Positions 17,595 to 27,953 are shown, counted from the stretch's first letter. The stretch: 64,000 bases of DNA from Candidatus Symbiopectobacterium sp. NZEC151 (GCF_025962655.1 NZ_JAGFPE010000002.1:496001-560000); one strand, 5' to 3'. Notes: generated by a model not told the origin, from the sequence alone. A program made the numbers and translations.

Positions 17595-18707
17595 TTACTG
17601 CGCACACTGGCGCAACGCCGCGATACACTGTTGGTTGGCGGCCTCTGATCCCACCGAGATCCGGATCCATTGGGTGTATCCGGCTTCCAGCCAGGGCTTC
17701 ACAATCACCCCGAAATGCAGTAAACGCTCAGCCAGTGCAGCGCTATCCTGCCCGACATTCACAAACAGGAAATTGGCCTGCGACGGCGCCACACACCATC
17801 CCAGGGCGTGCAGTTGCTCTCGGAGCCAGGCGCGCTGCTGCGTGACATGCGTGACGCTGCGAGCCACATGCGCCACATCCAGCAGTGCCGCCTGCGCCGC
17901 AGCCTGCGCCATACGATTGATATTGAACGGCGTGCGCACGCGATCGAGCAGTTCTACCATCTCAGCGTGACACGCCAAACCATACCCCACGCGCAGGCCA
18001 GCCAGACCGTATGCCTTGGAAAAGGTGCGCAACACAATCCACGGTCGCGTCTGCTGACGTAGTACGGAGAGGCTATCGGGATAATCAGGGTGTGCAGCGC
18101 AATACTCGTAGTAAGCCTCGTCGATCACCAACACGCAGTCCGGCGGCGTCATGGCAATCAGGCGTTCAAACCCTTCACGCCCCAACATGCAGCCCACGGG
18201 GTTGGAGGGATTACTGAACACCACCATTTTGGCCGGTTGTGACAGCGCCTGCGCCCAGGCATCCAGGTCGTATTCCATTTGCGCATTCACCGTTACCAGC
18301 GTCACCTCTGCCCCTAACATTTTGGGATACAGGTGATGCAGGCCAAAAGAGGGCACCAGCGTGACAACCCGATCGCCCGGATTGAGAAAAGCCAGACACA
18401 GCATTTCCAGCAGGTTTTCCGAGCCGTTGCCCATCACCACCTGCTCCGACGTCACGCCGGTGCGCGCGGCAATCACCGCACGCAATTGGAGACTGGCCGG
18501 ATCGGGATAACAGGCGGTGCGCGTCACCTCTGCCCGCAGCGCCGCGTCGGCTAACGGACTCATGCCGAGCGGATTTTCATTGCTGGCAAGGCGGGCAATA
18601 TCCGTCACAGCAAAACGCTGGCGCACCGCATCGTCAGACAATCCGGCGTTATAGCGCCCCAGTTGGCGGGCTTCGCGCCGCGCCAGTCGTTCAATCGTTT
18701 GTTTCAT
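17595..18707 (-). CDS. HisC-like PLP aminotransferase in the hut operon
   Basis: Fold-type I aminotransferase of 370 residues, histidinol-phosphate aminotransferase family. Family motifs are MGNGSENLLEMLCLAF, NPSNPVGCM, DEAYYEY and the PLP lysine in RTFSKAYGLAGLRVGYG. It starts at 18707, 23 bases after the hutU stop, and sits upstream of the HcxA-like gene; there are no other his genes nearby. The context suggests a catabolic paralogue acting on histidine, or on another amino acid, to give imidazole-pyruvate, rather than biosynthetic HisC. That substrate is inferred, not shown. Confidence 0.82.
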   Translation of the reverse strand: MKQTIERLARREARQLGRYNAGLSDDAVRQRFAVTDIARLASNENPLGMSPLADAALRAEVTRTACYPDPASLQLRAVIAARTGVTSEQVVMGNGSENLLEMLCLAFLNPGDRVVTLVPSFGLHHLYPKMLGAEVTLVTVNAQMEYDLDAWAQALSQPAKMVVFSNPSNPVGCMLGREGFERLIAMTPPDCVLVIDEAYYEYCAAHPDYPDSLSVLRQQTRPWIVLRTFSKAYGLAGLRVGYGLACHAEMVELLDRVRTPFNINRMAQAAAQAALLDVAHVARSVTHVTQQRAWLREQLHALGWCVAPSQANFLFVNVGQDSAALAERLLHFGVIVKPWLEAGYTQWIRISVGSEAANQQCIAALRQCAQ

Positions 18708-18730
18708 GATGACCTCAGCGGCGCGCTCGG

Positions 18731-20419
18731 TTAACCCTTCACCATCGGCAAGTTCAACCCATGCTGTGCAGCACACGCGATAGCACTCTCATAGCCCGCA
18801 TCCGCGTGGCGCATCACGCCCGTAGCCGGATCGTTCCACAGCACGCGCGCCAGACGCTCATCGGCCTGTTCGCTACCGTCACACACGATCACCGTGCCCG
18901 CATGCTGTGAGAAGCCCATGCCAACGCCACCGCCGTGATGCAGGCTGACCCAGGTTGCGCCACCCGCCGTGTTTAACAACGCATTGAGCAGCGGCCAGTC
19001 GGATACCGCATCCGAGCCATCACGCATCGCTTCGGTTTCCCGATTGGGTGAGGCAACCGATCCGCAATCCAGATGATCGCGGCCAATCACAATCGGCGCT
19101 TTCAACTCACCATTGCGCACCATTTCATTGAAAGCCAGCCCGGCCAGATGGCGCTCGCCCAATCCCAGCCAGCAAATGCGCGCCGGTAATCCCTGGAAGG
19201 CGATGCGCTCTTGCGCCATGTCGAGCCAGCGGTGTAACGACGTATTCTCGGGAAACAGTGCTTTAAGCTTGGCATCGGTACGCGCGATATCCTCCGGGTC
19301 GCCAGACAGCGCCACCCAACGGAACGGGCCTTTGCCCTGGCAGAACAACGGGCGAATATAGGCAGGTACAAAACCGGGGAAATCGAACGCGTTAGCCACG
19401 CCCTGTTCCAGCGCCATCTGGCGGATATTGTTACCGTAATCCACCGTCGGGATGCCCATATGGTGGAATTCCAGCATCGCCTGCACATGCACCGCCATTG
19501 AGGCTTTGGCTGCCTTTTCTACCGCCTTCGGATCGCGGGTGCGCATCTCTGTCCAGTGCGCCACGTCCCACCCTTGCGGCAGATAGCCGTTAATCGGATC
19601 GTGCGCCGAGGTTTGATCGGTCACGATATCCGGACGCATACCACCGGCCTTGGCGCGTTTCACCAGCTCCGGCACCACGTTCGCCGCGTTACCCAGCAGG
19701 CCCACAGAAATGGCGCGTCCCGCTTTGCACGCTTCATCGATCATCGCCAGCGCCTCATCCAGATCGGTAGCTTTGTAATCGAGATAACGTGTGCGCAGGC
19801 GAAAATCAATACGAGACTCCTGGCACTCGATCGCCAGCACGCTGGCACCGGCCAGCACCCCCGCCAGCGGCTGCGCACCGCCCATGCCGCCCAAGCCGGC
19901 AGTCAGGATCCACCGCCCGCGCAAATCGCCGTTGTAGTGCTGCTGTCCTGCTTCGGCAAAGGTTTCGTAGGTTCCCTGCACAATGCCCTGCGCACCGATG
20001 TAGATCCATGAACCCGCTGTCATCTGGCCGTACATCATCAATCCGTCACGGTCCAGCTTATTGAAGTGATCCCAGTTGGCCCAGTGCGGCACCAGATTCG
20101 AGTTGGCGATCAGCACGCGCGGCGCGTTTTCATGGGTACGGAACACCCCCACCGGTTTGCCGGACTGCACCAACAGGGTTTCATCCCCTTTGAGGGCGCG
20201 CAGAGAGGCTAAAATCGCGTCAAAACAGGCCCAGTTACGCGCTGCCTTGCCAATCCCACCGTACACCACCAGATCTTCGGGCCGCTCGGCCACGTCCGGA
20301 TCCAGGTTATTCTGGATCATGCGGTACGCCGCTTCGATCAGCCAGTTTTCACAATGCAGTTCACTGCCGCGGGGTGCTCTCACTTCACGCGCACCCGTCT
20401 GTTCTACAGATGAGGTCAT
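18731..20419 (-). CDS. hutU: Urocanate hydratase
   Basis: Urocanase of 562 residues, full length. It uses tightly bound NAD+ as an electrophile to turn urocanate into 4-imidazolone-5-propionate, the second step of histidine breakdown in the cytoplasm. Conserved stretches include [20 protein letters not shown] near the N-terminus, [13 protein letters not shown] (NAD-binding), [14 protein letters not shown], and near the C-terminus the ..[20 protein letters not shown] block. It follows hutH by 45 bases and precedes the aminotransferase gene, so it belongs to the hutH operon. Confidence 0.97.
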   Translation of the reverse strand: MTSSVEQTGAREVRAPRGSELHCENWLIEAAYRMIQNNLDPDVAERPEDLVVYGGIGKAARNWACFDAILASLRALKGDETLLVQSGKPVGVFRTHENAPRVLIANSNLVPHWANWDHFNKLDRDGLMMYGQMTAGSWIYIGAQGIVQGTYETFAEAGQQHYNGDLRGRWILTAGLGGMGGAQPLAGVLAGASVLAIECQESRIDFRLRTRYLDYKATDLDEALAMIDEACKAGRAISVGLLGNAANVVPELVKRAKAGGMRPDIVTDQTSAHDPINGYLPQGWDVAHWTEMRTRDPKAVEKAAKASMAVHVQAMLEFHHMGIPTVDYGNNIRQMALEQGVANAFDFPGFVPAYIRPLFCQGKGPFRWVALSGDPEDIARTDAKLKALFPENTSLHRWLDMAQERIAFQGLPARICWLGLGERHLAGLAFNEMVRNGELKAPIVIGRDHLDCGSVASPNRETEAMRDGSDAVSDWPLLNALLNTAGGATWVSLHHGGGVGMGFSQHAGTVIVCDGSEQADERLARVLWNDPATGVMRHADAGYESAIACAAQHGLNLPMVKG

Positions 20420-20464
20420 AATGCTGTTCCTTTGATATTCGGTTAATGTCCGTAGCCTGTCAGC

Positions 20465-22009
20465 TCACTGGGCGCGAGAAGGCAGCAATGCAGCCACCTG
20501 TTCCGGCCACTCGGCCTGGCTTGCCCAGCGACACATGGCGGCGATATCCGGTGCCAGATAGCGGTCTTTATCGAGGAAAGGCACCGCCTGACGAATGCGC
20601 GCCAACTCTTGTTCCAGCAAGGTGGAACTGCGTAACGGGCGGTGGAATTCGATACCCTGCGCGGCCGCCATAGCCTCAATACCCACCACGGCCGCCGTGT
20701 TGTCACACATCGCACCTAAACGACGAGCCGCATAAGTAGCCATCGAAACGTGATCTTCCTGATTGGCGGAGGTCGGCAGGCTGTCAACGCTGCCGGGGTG
20801 TGCCAGAGATTTGTTTTCCGATGCCAAGGCGGCGGCAGTCACTTGGGCTATCATAAAGCCAGAGTTCACGCCGCCTTCAGCCACCAGGAAGGGCGGCAGT
20901 GCCGACAGTCCAGTATCCAGCAACAGCGCCAAACGGCGTTCAGAAATCGCGCCAATTTCCGCGACGGCAAGAGCAATAATGTCAGCGGCGAATGCCACCG
21001 GTTCGGCATGGAAGTTACCGCCAGAAATCACATCACCGTTGTCGGTAAACACCAGCGGGTTGTCAGACGCCGCGTTGGCTTCAATTTGCAGAATGCGCGC
21101 CGCATGCGTCAGGTTATCCAGACAGGCCCCCATCACTTGCGGAATACAACGAATGGAATAGGGATCCTGCACCCGGCCACAGTGAATATGCGAATCCATG
21201 ATGCCGCTGCCTTTGAGCAGCGTATCCATCGCCGCTGCCACCGCAATCTGACCCAGCTGGCCGCGCGCTTTATGGATACGCGAATCAAATGGTTTGGCCG
21301 AACCGCGAATAGCCTCCAGCGACAGTGCACCGGCAACCAGACCGGCCCCAAGCACCTGCTCTGCGCCAAACAGGCCGCGCAGAGCAAGCGAGGTGGAAAC
21401 TTGCGTCCCGTTGAGCAGCGCCAACCCTTCTTTCGGCCCCAGCACCAGCGGCTCGACGCCAGCCAGCGCCAGCCCTTCTCGTGCCGGTAGCAGTGCACCA
21501 TTGATTTTGACCTGCCCTTCTCCCAGCAGCATCAGCGACATATGGGCCAACGGAGCCAAATCACCCGAGGCCCCTACCGAGCCTTTTTCCGGCACGCACG
21601 GCATCACGCCCGCATTAAACAACGTCAGCAAGGTTTCTATCACCTGACGGCGCACGCCGGAATGGCCCCGCGCCAGACTGACCACTTTGGTTGCCATCAC
21701 CAGACGCAGCACGTTATCAGGCAGCAGTTCACCCACGCCGACGCTGTGCGACAGCACCAGGTTGCGTTGCAACTCCGCCAGACGGTCGGCCGGAATGGAG
21801 GTGCTTACCAGCTTGCCAAACCCGGTATTGATGCCATAGACCACCCGATTCTGCCGCACGATATCCGCCACCTGCTGGCACGCGGCATCCACATCAGCCC
21901 AGGCCTCTTCGGCGAGCGTCAGCGTGACGCCACCGTGATAAATCGCCCGCAGCGTCGCCAGATCGACCGCGCCGGGAGTGAGGCAAATCGACAGGGGTGT
22001 TGTTGTCAT
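20465..22009 (-). CDS. hutH: Histidine ammonia-lyase
   Basis: Histidase of 514 residues, full length. It removes ammonia from histidine to give urocanate. The self-made MIO cofactor arises from Ala147-Ser148-Gly149 in [15 protein letters not shown], and Tyr58 in [10 protein letters not shown] is the conserved catalytic tyrosine. It is the first gene of hutH-hutU-aminotransferase-HcxA. A HutC-type operator overlaps the region just before the start codon, next to the AGGAA ribosome-binding site. Confidence 0.97.
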   Translation of the reverse strand: MTTTPLSICLTPGAVDLATLRAIYHGGVTLTLAEEAWADVDAACQQVADIVRQNRVVYGINTGFGKLVSTSIPADRLAELQRNLVLSHSVGVGELLPDNVLRLVMATKVVSLARGHSGVRRQVIETLLTLFNAGVMPCVPEKGSVGASGDLAPLAHMSLMLLGEGQVKINGALLPAREGLALAGVEPLVLGPKEGLALLNGTQVSTSLALRGLFGAEQVLGAGLVAGALSLEAIRGSAKPFDSRIHKARGQLGQIAVAAAMDTLLKGSGIMDSHIHCGRVQDPYSIRCIPQVMGACLDNLTHAARILQIEANAASDNPLVFTDNGDVISGGNFHAEPVAFAADIIALAVAEIGAISERRLALLLDTGLSALPPFLVAEGGVNSGFMIAQVTAAALASENKSLAHPGSVDSLPTSANQEDHVSMATYAARRLGAMCDNTAAVVGIEAMAAAQGIEFHRPLRSSTLLEQELARIRQAVPFLDKDRYLAPDIAAMCRWASQAEWPEQVAALLPSRAQ

Positions 22010-22018
22010 AATCTATTC

Positions 22019-22031
22019 CTGTATAGACAAG
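22019..22031 (-). promoter_or_regulatory. Putative HutC operator before hutH
   Basis: On the coding (minus) strand the site reads CTTGTCTATACAG. It shares TTGTCTATACA with the sites before the ABC genes, hutC and hutF. It ends 9 bases before the hutH start codon and touches the ribosome-binding site, so bound HutC would block this operon. Confidence 0.65.
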
Positions 22032-22207
22032 TTAAGCTGAAGTAAAAACGCCATGGGCGTTTCAGACTGATGACAAAGTCAGTTATTAGGTGAAGTGCGG
22101 CGATGGGGTCGTAGCGGCGTTAGCCGCCGGAGTGCCCCTCGTCGTGATTCACCGGGAAACACGGACATAGCGAAAAAGGCTTTACCGTCCTGTTTCTTCA
22201 CAGCAAA

Positions 22208-22993
22208 CTAATGCGCCAGCGCCTGGAGCGTTTCGGCACGTATCTCTTCGGTCACCCGCGCTTTGAGCGCCATAAATTCCGGCGAGGTTTTCAGGGTGTA
22301 ATCACGATGCCCGTCAAAGGCAACCGCCACTTCGGTTTTGATGCGTCCCGGGCGAGCACTAAAAATCGCTACTCGGTTACCCATAAAGATAGCTTCATCA
22401 ATATCGTGCGTGACAAACATCACCGTCTTTCGTGACGCTTCCCACACCGAAAGTAAAAGTTCCTGCATCATGACGCGCGTTTGGTTATCCAGCGCGCCAA
22501 AAGGTTCATCCATCAACAGCACTTTGGGATCGTTTGCCAGTGCACGCGCAATCGCAGTGCGTTGCTGCATGCCGCCAGAAAGCTGGCGCGGATAGTGATG
22601 CTCAAAGCCTTTCAGGCCAACCTGATGAATGTAGTAGTCACAACGCTCCTGCTGCTGCGCCTTGCTGATGCCGCGCTCCTGCAAACCAAAGCAGATGTTT
22701 TGCGCCACCGTCAGCCAGGGAAACAGCGTATAGCTTTGAAACACCATTCCGCGATCCGCGCCCGGCCCTTCCACCAGCGCGCCATCGAGCCACACTTCGC
22801 CGCTGGTCGGCGAATCCAACCCGGCGATGATGCGCAACAGGGTGGATTTACCGCATCCGGACGGCCCGAGAATGGTGATGAAGTCGTTTTCCTGTACCTG
22901 ATAATCGACGGGCAACAGCGCTTGAGTCTGTTCGCCGCGCGGGCCGGTAAAGATGCGCTCGACCTGACGTACCGCTACTTTGCTGTAGGACAT
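22208..22993 (-). CDS. ABC transporter ATPase, NitT/TauT family
   Basis: Nucleotide-binding subunit of 261 residues. Walker A is [11 protein letters not shown], the signature is [15 protein letters not shown], Walker B is [12 protein letters not shown], and the H-loop is VTHDIDEA. It belongs to the nitrate/sulfonate/taurine import subfamily (SsuB/TauB-like). Its start overlaps the permease stop. With the permease and binding protein it forms a three-gene importer read from a promoter carrying a HutC-type operator, so it probably brings in histidine, urocanate or a related imidazole (inference). Confidence 0.88.
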   Translation of the reverse strand: MSYSKVAVRQVERIFTGPRGEQTQALLPVDYQVQENDFITILGPSGCGKSTLLRIIAGLDSPTSGEVWLDGALVEGPGADRGMVFQSYTLFPWLTVAQNICFGLQERGISKAQQQERCDYYIHQVGLKGFEHHYPRQLSGGMQQRTAIARALANDPKVLLMDEPFGALDNQTRVMMQELLLSVWEASRKTVMFVTHDIDEAIFMGNRVAIFSARPGRIKTEVAVAFDGHRDYTLKTSPEFMALKARVTEEIRAETLQALAH

Positions 22994-23853
22994 TACAATA
23001 AGCTCCAGGAAAACAGGCGTCGGTTCATCGCCTTGAACAGAAAATCCGACAGCAGGCCAATCACCCCGATGACGATAATGCCAAAGATGATCTGTCCGGT
23101 ATTCAGCAGTGCCTGACTGTCCACAATCATGTGGCCGATACCGCTCGATGAGCCAATCAGCTCAGCAACAATCACGTAAGTCCACGCCCACCCGAGCACC
23201 AGCCGCAGCAGCTCGGCAATTTCCGGTGCCGCACCGGGGATCAGCACGCGTCGCACCACGCTGCCATTGCTGCATCCCAGCGTGTAGGCCGCTTCCACCA
23301 GATCGCGACGTGCAGCCCCGACGGCTACCGCCACCATCAACACGATTTGAAAGAAGGAGCCAATAAAGATCACCAGAATCTTCTGCATCTCACCGATGCC
23401 TGCCCACAGGATCAGCAGAGGGATAAACGCAGATGCTGGTAAATAGCGGCAAAACGACACAAAGGGTTCGAAAAATGCCTCGCACAGCTTGTACGCGCCC
23501 ATCAGAATACCGAGCGGGACACCGATGATCGCGGCCAGCAGGAACCCTGCCAACACGCGCATCACCGTCATGGCGATATCTTCAGAGAAGTTATACTGGG
23601 TGAAGAGGATCGCCCCTTCACGCAGCATGGTCAGCGGATCGGCTAGAAAGGTGGGTGACACCGAACCGCTGAACGTCACCATTCCCCACAGGGCAAAAAA
23701 CAGGACAAAAAAGGCCACCCCAAGCGCCACGCGCAACCGCACGGCAACCGGCCGCAGCGGCACCATCAACGGATTGTGCCAGCGCGGTGCGGCGTCAGGT
23801 AACGCCGCAGGCGGCAAGGGCAGTTTGTCAGTCGCGCGAGAATCACTCATCAT
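22993..23853 (-). CDS. ABC transporter permease, NitT/TauT family
   Basis: Inner-membrane permease of 286 residues with about six membrane helices. The BPD-type EAA loop is visible as [20 protein letters not shown] followed by GAAPEI. The N-terminal ~35 residues are a Pro-rich cytoplasmic tail. It overlaps the ATPase gene by one base and starts 10 bases after the binding-protein gene. Like SsuC/TauC it should work as a homodimer. Confidence 0.88.
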   Translation of the reverse strand: MMSDSRATDKLPLPPAALPDAAPRWHNPLMVPLRPVAVRLRVALGVAFFVLFFALWGMVTFSGSVSPTFLADPLTMLREGAILFTQYNFSEDIAMTVMRVLAGFLLAAIIGVPLGILMGAYKLCEAFFEPFVSFCRYLPASAFIPLLILWAGIGEMQKILVIFIGSFFQIVLMVAVAVGAARRDLVEAAYTLGCSNGSVVRRVLIPGAAPEIAELLRLVLGWAWTYVIVAELIGSSSGIGHMIVDSQALLNTGQIIFGIIVIGVIGLLSDFLFKAMNRRLFSWSLL

Positions 23854-23863
23854 GCCAATATCC

Positions 23864-24826
23864 TTATTTCACGTAGCTGGCGTCATACAGGGTGCTGATA
23901 TCAGGGATCTTGCGAATCACGCCCATTTCCAGCAGCAGTTTGGCCGCTTCGTTGCTGAAGGTTTCAATCTCGCCGCTAAAGAATTTGCGGTTCTGTTCCC
24001 GGTCCTGCCAGCGCAGATAGTTGGCTGATTTAGCAAAATCCGCTCCGCTGGATTTCACTGCTGCGCCCATGATTTCGTAAGATTTTTCCGGCTCGGCCTT
24101 GATCATTTCCAGCGCATCGAAATAGCTTTCCACCAATGCTTTGGCAGCCTGCGGATTTTTCGCGAGGAAATCCGGCGTACAGCCGAGCGTATCCATCACC
24201 ATCGGGTAATCGAGCGTGGTGGCGATGATCTTGCCGCTTTCAGGCTTGTCGCGCACCGAGGAGAGATAGGGTTCATAGGTCATGGCAGCATCGTTTTGCC
24301 CGGCGAGCAGCGCCTGTGCGGCAGCCTGTGGCGAGAGCGTTGCCGTCTTCACGTCTTTCAGCGTCATGCCGTTTTTATCCAGGATCCACGCCAGCGCAAA
24401 GTACGGTGAAGTGCCCGGTGCATCGACGCCCACGGTTTTCCCTTTCAACGATTTGATATCACTGATTGGGCCACGCACCGCCAAACCGTCAGCGCCGTAG
24501 GATTTATCCAACTGCACAATCTGTTTGATCGGCACGCCGTTGGCGTTCCAGGCGACATAGGTTTCCACCGTGGTGGCGGCACATTGAATCGCACCGGAGG
24601 CCACAGCCAGATGGCGATCTTTTTGTGGGATCATTTTGATCGACACATCCAGTCCGTGCTTCTTGAAGATGCCGGCTTTATCGGCCAGCGTCAGCGGCGC
24701 AAAACCGGTCCAGCCAGAAATACCGATCGCCACCGGCGTATCTGCCGCCTGCGCCACGCCTGCCGATACCATGCAAAGCGCCATCAGGGTCGCTTTCCAG
24801 CCCATGTTACCTCGTGCTTTGTTCAT
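23864..24826 (-). CDS. ABC transporter periplasmic substrate-binding protein (SsuA/THI5-like)
   Basis: Periplasmic binding protein of 320 residues from the ATG at 24826, with CAGGAG upstream. A Sec signal peptide runs to ..GVAQA-AD (residue ~25). The mature protein starts with the NMT1/THI5-type ..VAIGISGWTGFAPLTLADKAGIF.. fold and contains KGKTVGVDAPGTS. Members bind nitrate, taurine, sulfonates, pyrimidines or similar small ligands, so the ligand cannot be read from sequence. The operator upstream ties it to the hut regulon. Confidence 0.88.
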   Translation of the reverse strand: MNKARGNMGWKATLMALCMVSAGVAQAADTPVAIGISGWTGFAPLTLADKAGIFKKHGLDVSIKMIPQKDRHLAVASGAIQCAATTVETYVAWNANGVPIKQIVQLDKSYGADGLAVRGPISDIKSLKGKTVGVDAPGTSPYFALAWILDKNGMTLKDVKTATLSPQAAAQALLAGQNDAAMTYEPYLSSVRDKPESGKIIATTLDYPMVMDTLGCTPDFLAKNPQAAKALVESYFDALEMIKAEPEKSYEIMGAAVKSSGADFAKSANYLRWQDREQNRKFFSGEIETFSNEAAKLLLEMGVIRKIPDISTLYDASYVK

Positions 24827-24892
24827 TCGTTCCGCTCCTGTGAGAGAAGTCATTACCCATGCGGCAAACTGTGCCAACGTTATTGTCCAAAC

Positions 24893-24904
24893 TTGTATAG
24901 ACAA
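24893..24904 (-). promoter_or_regulatory. Putative HutC operator before the ABC importer operon
   Basis: TTGTATAGACAA on the plus strand, TTGTCTATACAA on the coding strand: a near-perfect palindrome 66 bases upstream of the binding-protein start. It is the best evidence that this transporter is part of the hut regulon. The gap 24827-25190 otherwise holds only the divergent hutC promoter. Confidence 0.65.
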
Positions 24905-25119
24905 CCTAGCAAGCAATGTGCCAATGCCACAGAAGCGGCGTTTAGCCCTTTATTAGCGGGAATAGTGTGAAAGTTTCATGCAGGAAAGCAGGTTCCAGAA
25001 TAGTGCATTGCTCCCCTTTGGCGCACCATGATGATTCGCCATTAACGAGGCAGCTCGCAGAAACACGCTTGCCGCCCTGCACAACCGGTCATCAGCAGCA
25101 CAGCACTGTCCTTGCACTA

Positions 25120-25130
25120 TTGTCTATACA
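25120..25130 (+). promoter_or_regulatory. Putative HutC operator before hutC (autoregulation)
   Basis: TTGTCTATACA followed by TATACATACG, 60 bases upstream of the hutC start. The extended site TTGTCTATACATATACATAC is nearly the same as the site before hutF, suggesting autoregulation. Confidence 0.6.
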
Positions 25131-25190
25131 TATACATACGCGCATAAAATTCGCTACACTGCACAAAAGCGTAGGGTCAAGGAGAACACG

Positions 25191-25946
25191 GTGGTGACAC
25201 AGCAGCGCGCATCGCAACTTGCAGGCGCCATGAGCGATATACCTGCCCCCATCTATCAACGGGTCAAGCAGGCGATTATCAGCCAGATTCGCACCGGTGC
25301 CTGGCAGCCGCACCAGCGTATTCCGTCAGAGAGCGAGTTGGTCAACGAGCTCGGCGTTAGCCGTATGACGATTAACCGCGCGCTGCGCGAGCTGACCAGT
25401 GAAGGCTTTTTGCTGCGCATGCAAGGGGTCGGTACCTTTGTCGCGGAGATCAAGGCCTACGCGGCCATGCTGGAAGTGCGCAATATCGCCGAAGAGATTG
25501 CCGAACGTGGGCATCGCCACAGCAGCCGCGTATTGGCGCTGCAAAGCCTGAAAGCGGAAAGTGAGCTGGCAGAACAGTTTGATATCTCGCCGGGGCAAAC
25601 GCTGTTCCATTCACAGATCGTCCATTACGAAAACGATCTTCCGGTCCAACTGGAAGATCGCTACGTCAATCCAGTGGAAGCGCCGGACTATCTGCAACAG
25701 GATTTCACCACCCGCACCCCCTACACCTATCTCAGTCAGGTGGCACCGCTCACCGCCGGTGAACACATCGTGGAAGCTTTTATTCCTGACGACCACCAGC
25801 GCCAGGTGTTGGCGTTAGATCCGCAAGAGCCGTGCCTGATGATCCGCCGCCGTACCTGGCACGACGCACGTATTGTTACCGTCGCTCGCCTTATCTATCC
25901 CGGTTCACGCTATCGCCTGCTGGGCCGTTTCAAGACCCACGGCTGA
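25191..25946 (+). CDS. hutC: Histidine utilisation repressor HutC (GntR family)
   Basis: GntR/HutC-type repressor of 251 residues. The N-terminal winged helix-turn-helix (residues ~18-85) contains RIPSESELVNELGVSRMTIN and GFLLRMQGVGTFVAE. The UTRA effector domain (~100-245) ends in ..RLIYPGSRYRLLGRF... HutC proteins are released from DNA by urocanate. The start is GTG at 25191 or 25194, with AAGGAG upstream. It is convergent with hutD and divergent from the ABC importer. Five matching operators in this window fit it as the local master regulator. Confidence 0.95.
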   Translation: MVTQQRASQLAGAMSDIPAPIYQRVKQAIISQIRTGAWQPHQRIPSESELVNELGVSRMTINRALRELTSEGFLLRMQGVGTFVAEIKAYAAMLEVRNIAEEIAERGHRHSSRVLALQSLKAESELAEQFDISPGQTLFHSQIVHYENDLPVQLEDRYVNPVEAPDYLQQDFTTRTPYTYLSQVAPLTAGEHIVEAFIPDDHQRQVLALDPQEPCLMIRRRTWHDARIVTVARLIYPGSRYRLLGRFKTHG

Positions 25947-25952
25947 TGGCTG

Positions 25953-26531
25953 TCAGGGGTTGCTCTCGCGGCGAAATACTGCGGTGTAGAGCAACCAGGC
26001 ATCCTCAGTCAGTGGCGTGAGATCGCGTTGAGGCTGTTGGCTTGTCCACCACACGCCTTGTCCCGCCTGACAGGTTTCCTCACCAATGCGCCAGCGGCCG
26101 TCCATCACATAGAGCACGCCGGCTTCCTGCGCGCCCAGTGACATCGCGTCACGCACCGCCATCACGGTGGCATAATGGCTGTCGCGCCGGGTCATGATAT
26201 TAAAATCCCGGTTGGCAGCATCCCCGTCTTGCGCAACGATCGGCGTGGCGGAAAGTGGCGTTTCACCGGCAAAAAACAGCGGCTCGCCGCGCCGCAAACG
26301 GTGCGAAAAAGCCGGAAAGCGCAGCGAAACACCGGAGCCTTCCAGCAAGGTAATAATGCGATCAACGCCCGGAAAGGCAGAAAAGTCACCGGCCTGCGCA
26401 ATAGTGGCAATACTGGCGCGCCAGGCAAATCCGTCCCCCTCCACCGCTGGCACGCTGATAATTTCCCGCGTTTCTCCGCCGCCATTGCGCCAACGGCTGA
26501 CTGGCAAGGTGTTCACATCAAAAAATCGCAT
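25953..26531 (-). CDS. hutD: HutD family protein
   Basis: Cupin-fold protein of 192 residues. HutD proteins accompany hut operons in many proteobacteria and have been proposed to tune urocanate or other intermediate levels; they are not known enzymes. The family start (MRFFDVNTLPVSRWRNGGGE, with the RWRNGGGETREI core) is clear, and the cupin body has IITLLEGSGVSLRF. It shares its start codon region with the hutF stop (ATGA), so hutF-hutD form one operon. Confidence 0.93.
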   Translation of the reverse strand: MRFFDVNTLPVSRWRNGGGETREIISVPAVEGDGFAWRASIATIAQAGDFSAFPGVDRIITLLEGSGVSLRFPAFSHRLRRGEPLFFAGETPLSATPIVAQDGDAANRDFNIMTRRDSHYATVMAVRDAMSLGAQEAGVLYVMDGRWRIGEETCQAGQGVWWTSQQPQRDLTPLTEDAWLLYTAVFRRESNP

Positions 26532-27892
26532 CAGAGGCTCCCCAACGCATCCATGACCATGGCGAACTGGCGGTCAGATTCATCATCCAACGCATGACGC
26601 CCCTGATCGATTACCTGTTTTCCAGCAACCCACACATCGCGAATCTGCTGGCGCTCACCGGCAAACAGCCAGCGATTGAGCAGCGTGCGGTCCGGTAGAC
26701 CGTGCAACCAGGCATTATCCTCCAGCACCAGCCAATCGGCGCGATAACCCGGAGCCAGCGCGCCGATGGCAACCCCACAGGCTGCCGCGCCGCCCGCCAG
26801 CGCCTGCCGATAAAGCACTTCTCCGACCGCAGGCTGGTCAGGCGTCACCACCCGGTTACGCCGTCTGTCACGCAAGCGTTGCGCATATTCCAACCAGCGC
26901 AGCTCTTCCAGCAGGTTCAATGAGACATGGCTGTCTGAACCGATACCCCAGCGACCGCCCAGTGCGACATACCGGTCCAGCGCAAAGATGCCATCGCCAA
27001 GGTTGGCCTCTGTGGTCGGGCACAGGCCCACAATGGCTCCGCTGGCCGCTACGCGCTGTAGCTCGCGTTCATCCAGATGAGTGGCATGAATTAACGTCCA
27101 GCGCTCATCCACTGCGAAGCGATCGTACAGCCAGTTCACGGGCCGTTCGCCGCTCCACGCCACACAGTCTTCTACCTCTTTCATCTGCTCGGCAATGTGA
27201 ATGTGCACCGGCAACGTCGCGGGCATGGCTGCCAGCACGTCGTTGATTTGGCTTTCACTGACGGCACGCAGCGAGTGAAAACAAATCCCTGCCGTGTGCA
27301 ACGGCTTATCCCGTAACAGCGTTGCCAATCGCTGCTGCTGGGCTAAATAGTGCTCGGTATGCTGGATGAAACGCCGTTGCCCCGGCAGCGCAGGCTGGGC
27401 ACCAAAACCGGCGTAGCTGTAGAGCACTGGCAACAGAGTTTGGCCGATGCCCGCGCGCTCTGCCGCCGTCATCAGTTGCAGCAGCATGTCATCCTGCGCG
27501 TAAGGCTGCCCGGCCGGGTCGTGATGCAGGTAGTGAAATTCAGCAACCTGGGTATAGCCCCCTTTCAACATCTCGATATAGAGTCGGCTGGCAATAGCAC
27601 CGACCTGTTCCGGCGTCAGGTGGCCCACCAGCCGGTACATCAGATCGCGCCAGGTCCAGAAACTGTCTTGCGGATCGCCCGCCACCTCTGCCAGCCCTGC
27701 CATCGCGCGCTGAAAAGCATGCGAATGCAGGTTCGCCATCGCAGGCAGCACGATGCCCGGCAAAGACTGCGTTTCTTCTGGCGTGGCATTTTGCACGACG
27801 TCAGTAATCACGCCCTCGGCGGAAACGGCAATGCGGACATCGCGCGCCCATCCCTGCGGCAACAGGGCGCGCGGAGCGAAGAAACTCGGCAT
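26531..27892 (-). CDS. hutF: Formimidoylglutamate deiminase
   Basis: Amidohydrolase of 453 residues. It converts N-formimidoyl-glutamate to N-formyl-glutamate and ammonia, step four of the five-step pathway. The metal site pattern is HSHAFQ.. (LPAMANLHSHAFQRAMAGL), HIHIAEQ, HATHLDE and GSDSHVSLN, typical of HutF/TRZ-ATZ enzymes. It is the first gene of hutF-hutD. A HutC operator lies 41 bases upstream. Together with HutG it gives the Pseudomonas-type route rather than the formiminoglutamase route of Klebsiella. Confidence 0.95.
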   Translation of the reverse strand: MPSFFAPRALLPQGWARDVRIAVSAEGVITDVVQNATPEETQSLPGIVLPAMANLHSHAFQRAMAGLAEVAGDPQDSFWTWRDLMYRLVGHLTPEQVGAIASRLYIEMLKGGYTQVAEFHYLHHDPAGQPYAQDDMLLQLMTAAERAGIGQTLLPVLYSYAGFGAQPALPGQRRFIQHTEHYLAQQQRLATLLRDKPLHTAGICFHSLRAVSESQINDVLAAMPATLPVHIHIAEQMKEVEDCVAWSGERPVNWLYDRFAVDERWTLIHATHLDERELQRVAASGAIVGLCPTTEANLGDGIFALDRYVALGGRWGIGSDSHVSLNLLEELRWLEYAQRLRDRRRNRVVTPDQPAVGEVLYRQALAGGAAACGVAIGALAPGYRADWLVLEDNAWLHGLPDRTLLNRWLFAGERQQIRDVWVAGKQVIDQGRHALDDESDRQFAMVMDALGSL

Positions 27893-27932
27893 GGTTGATC
27901 CTTTACGGTTGTGGTTTGAGTTGTATTACTGG

Positions 27933-27953
27933 TTGTCTATACCTATACATACA
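27933..27953 (-). promoter_or_regulatory. Putative HutC operator before hutF
   Basis: TTGTCTATACCTATACATAC on the plus strand, extending one base further. It differs by one base from the site before hutC over the same 20 positions. It lies 41 bases upstream of the hutF start in the shared hutF/hutI intergenic region. Confidence 0.6.

Noticed and set aside
20750..21490. 246-codon plus-strand frame opposite hutH
   Set aside because: Antisense shadow of a highly conserved enzyme gene; Arg/Gln/His-rich with no recognisable domain.
22081..22140. GC-rich hairpin (GGCGTTAGCC core) between hutH and the ABC ATPase gene
   Set aside because: Short arms and no U-tract; too weak to call a terminator for the ABC operon.
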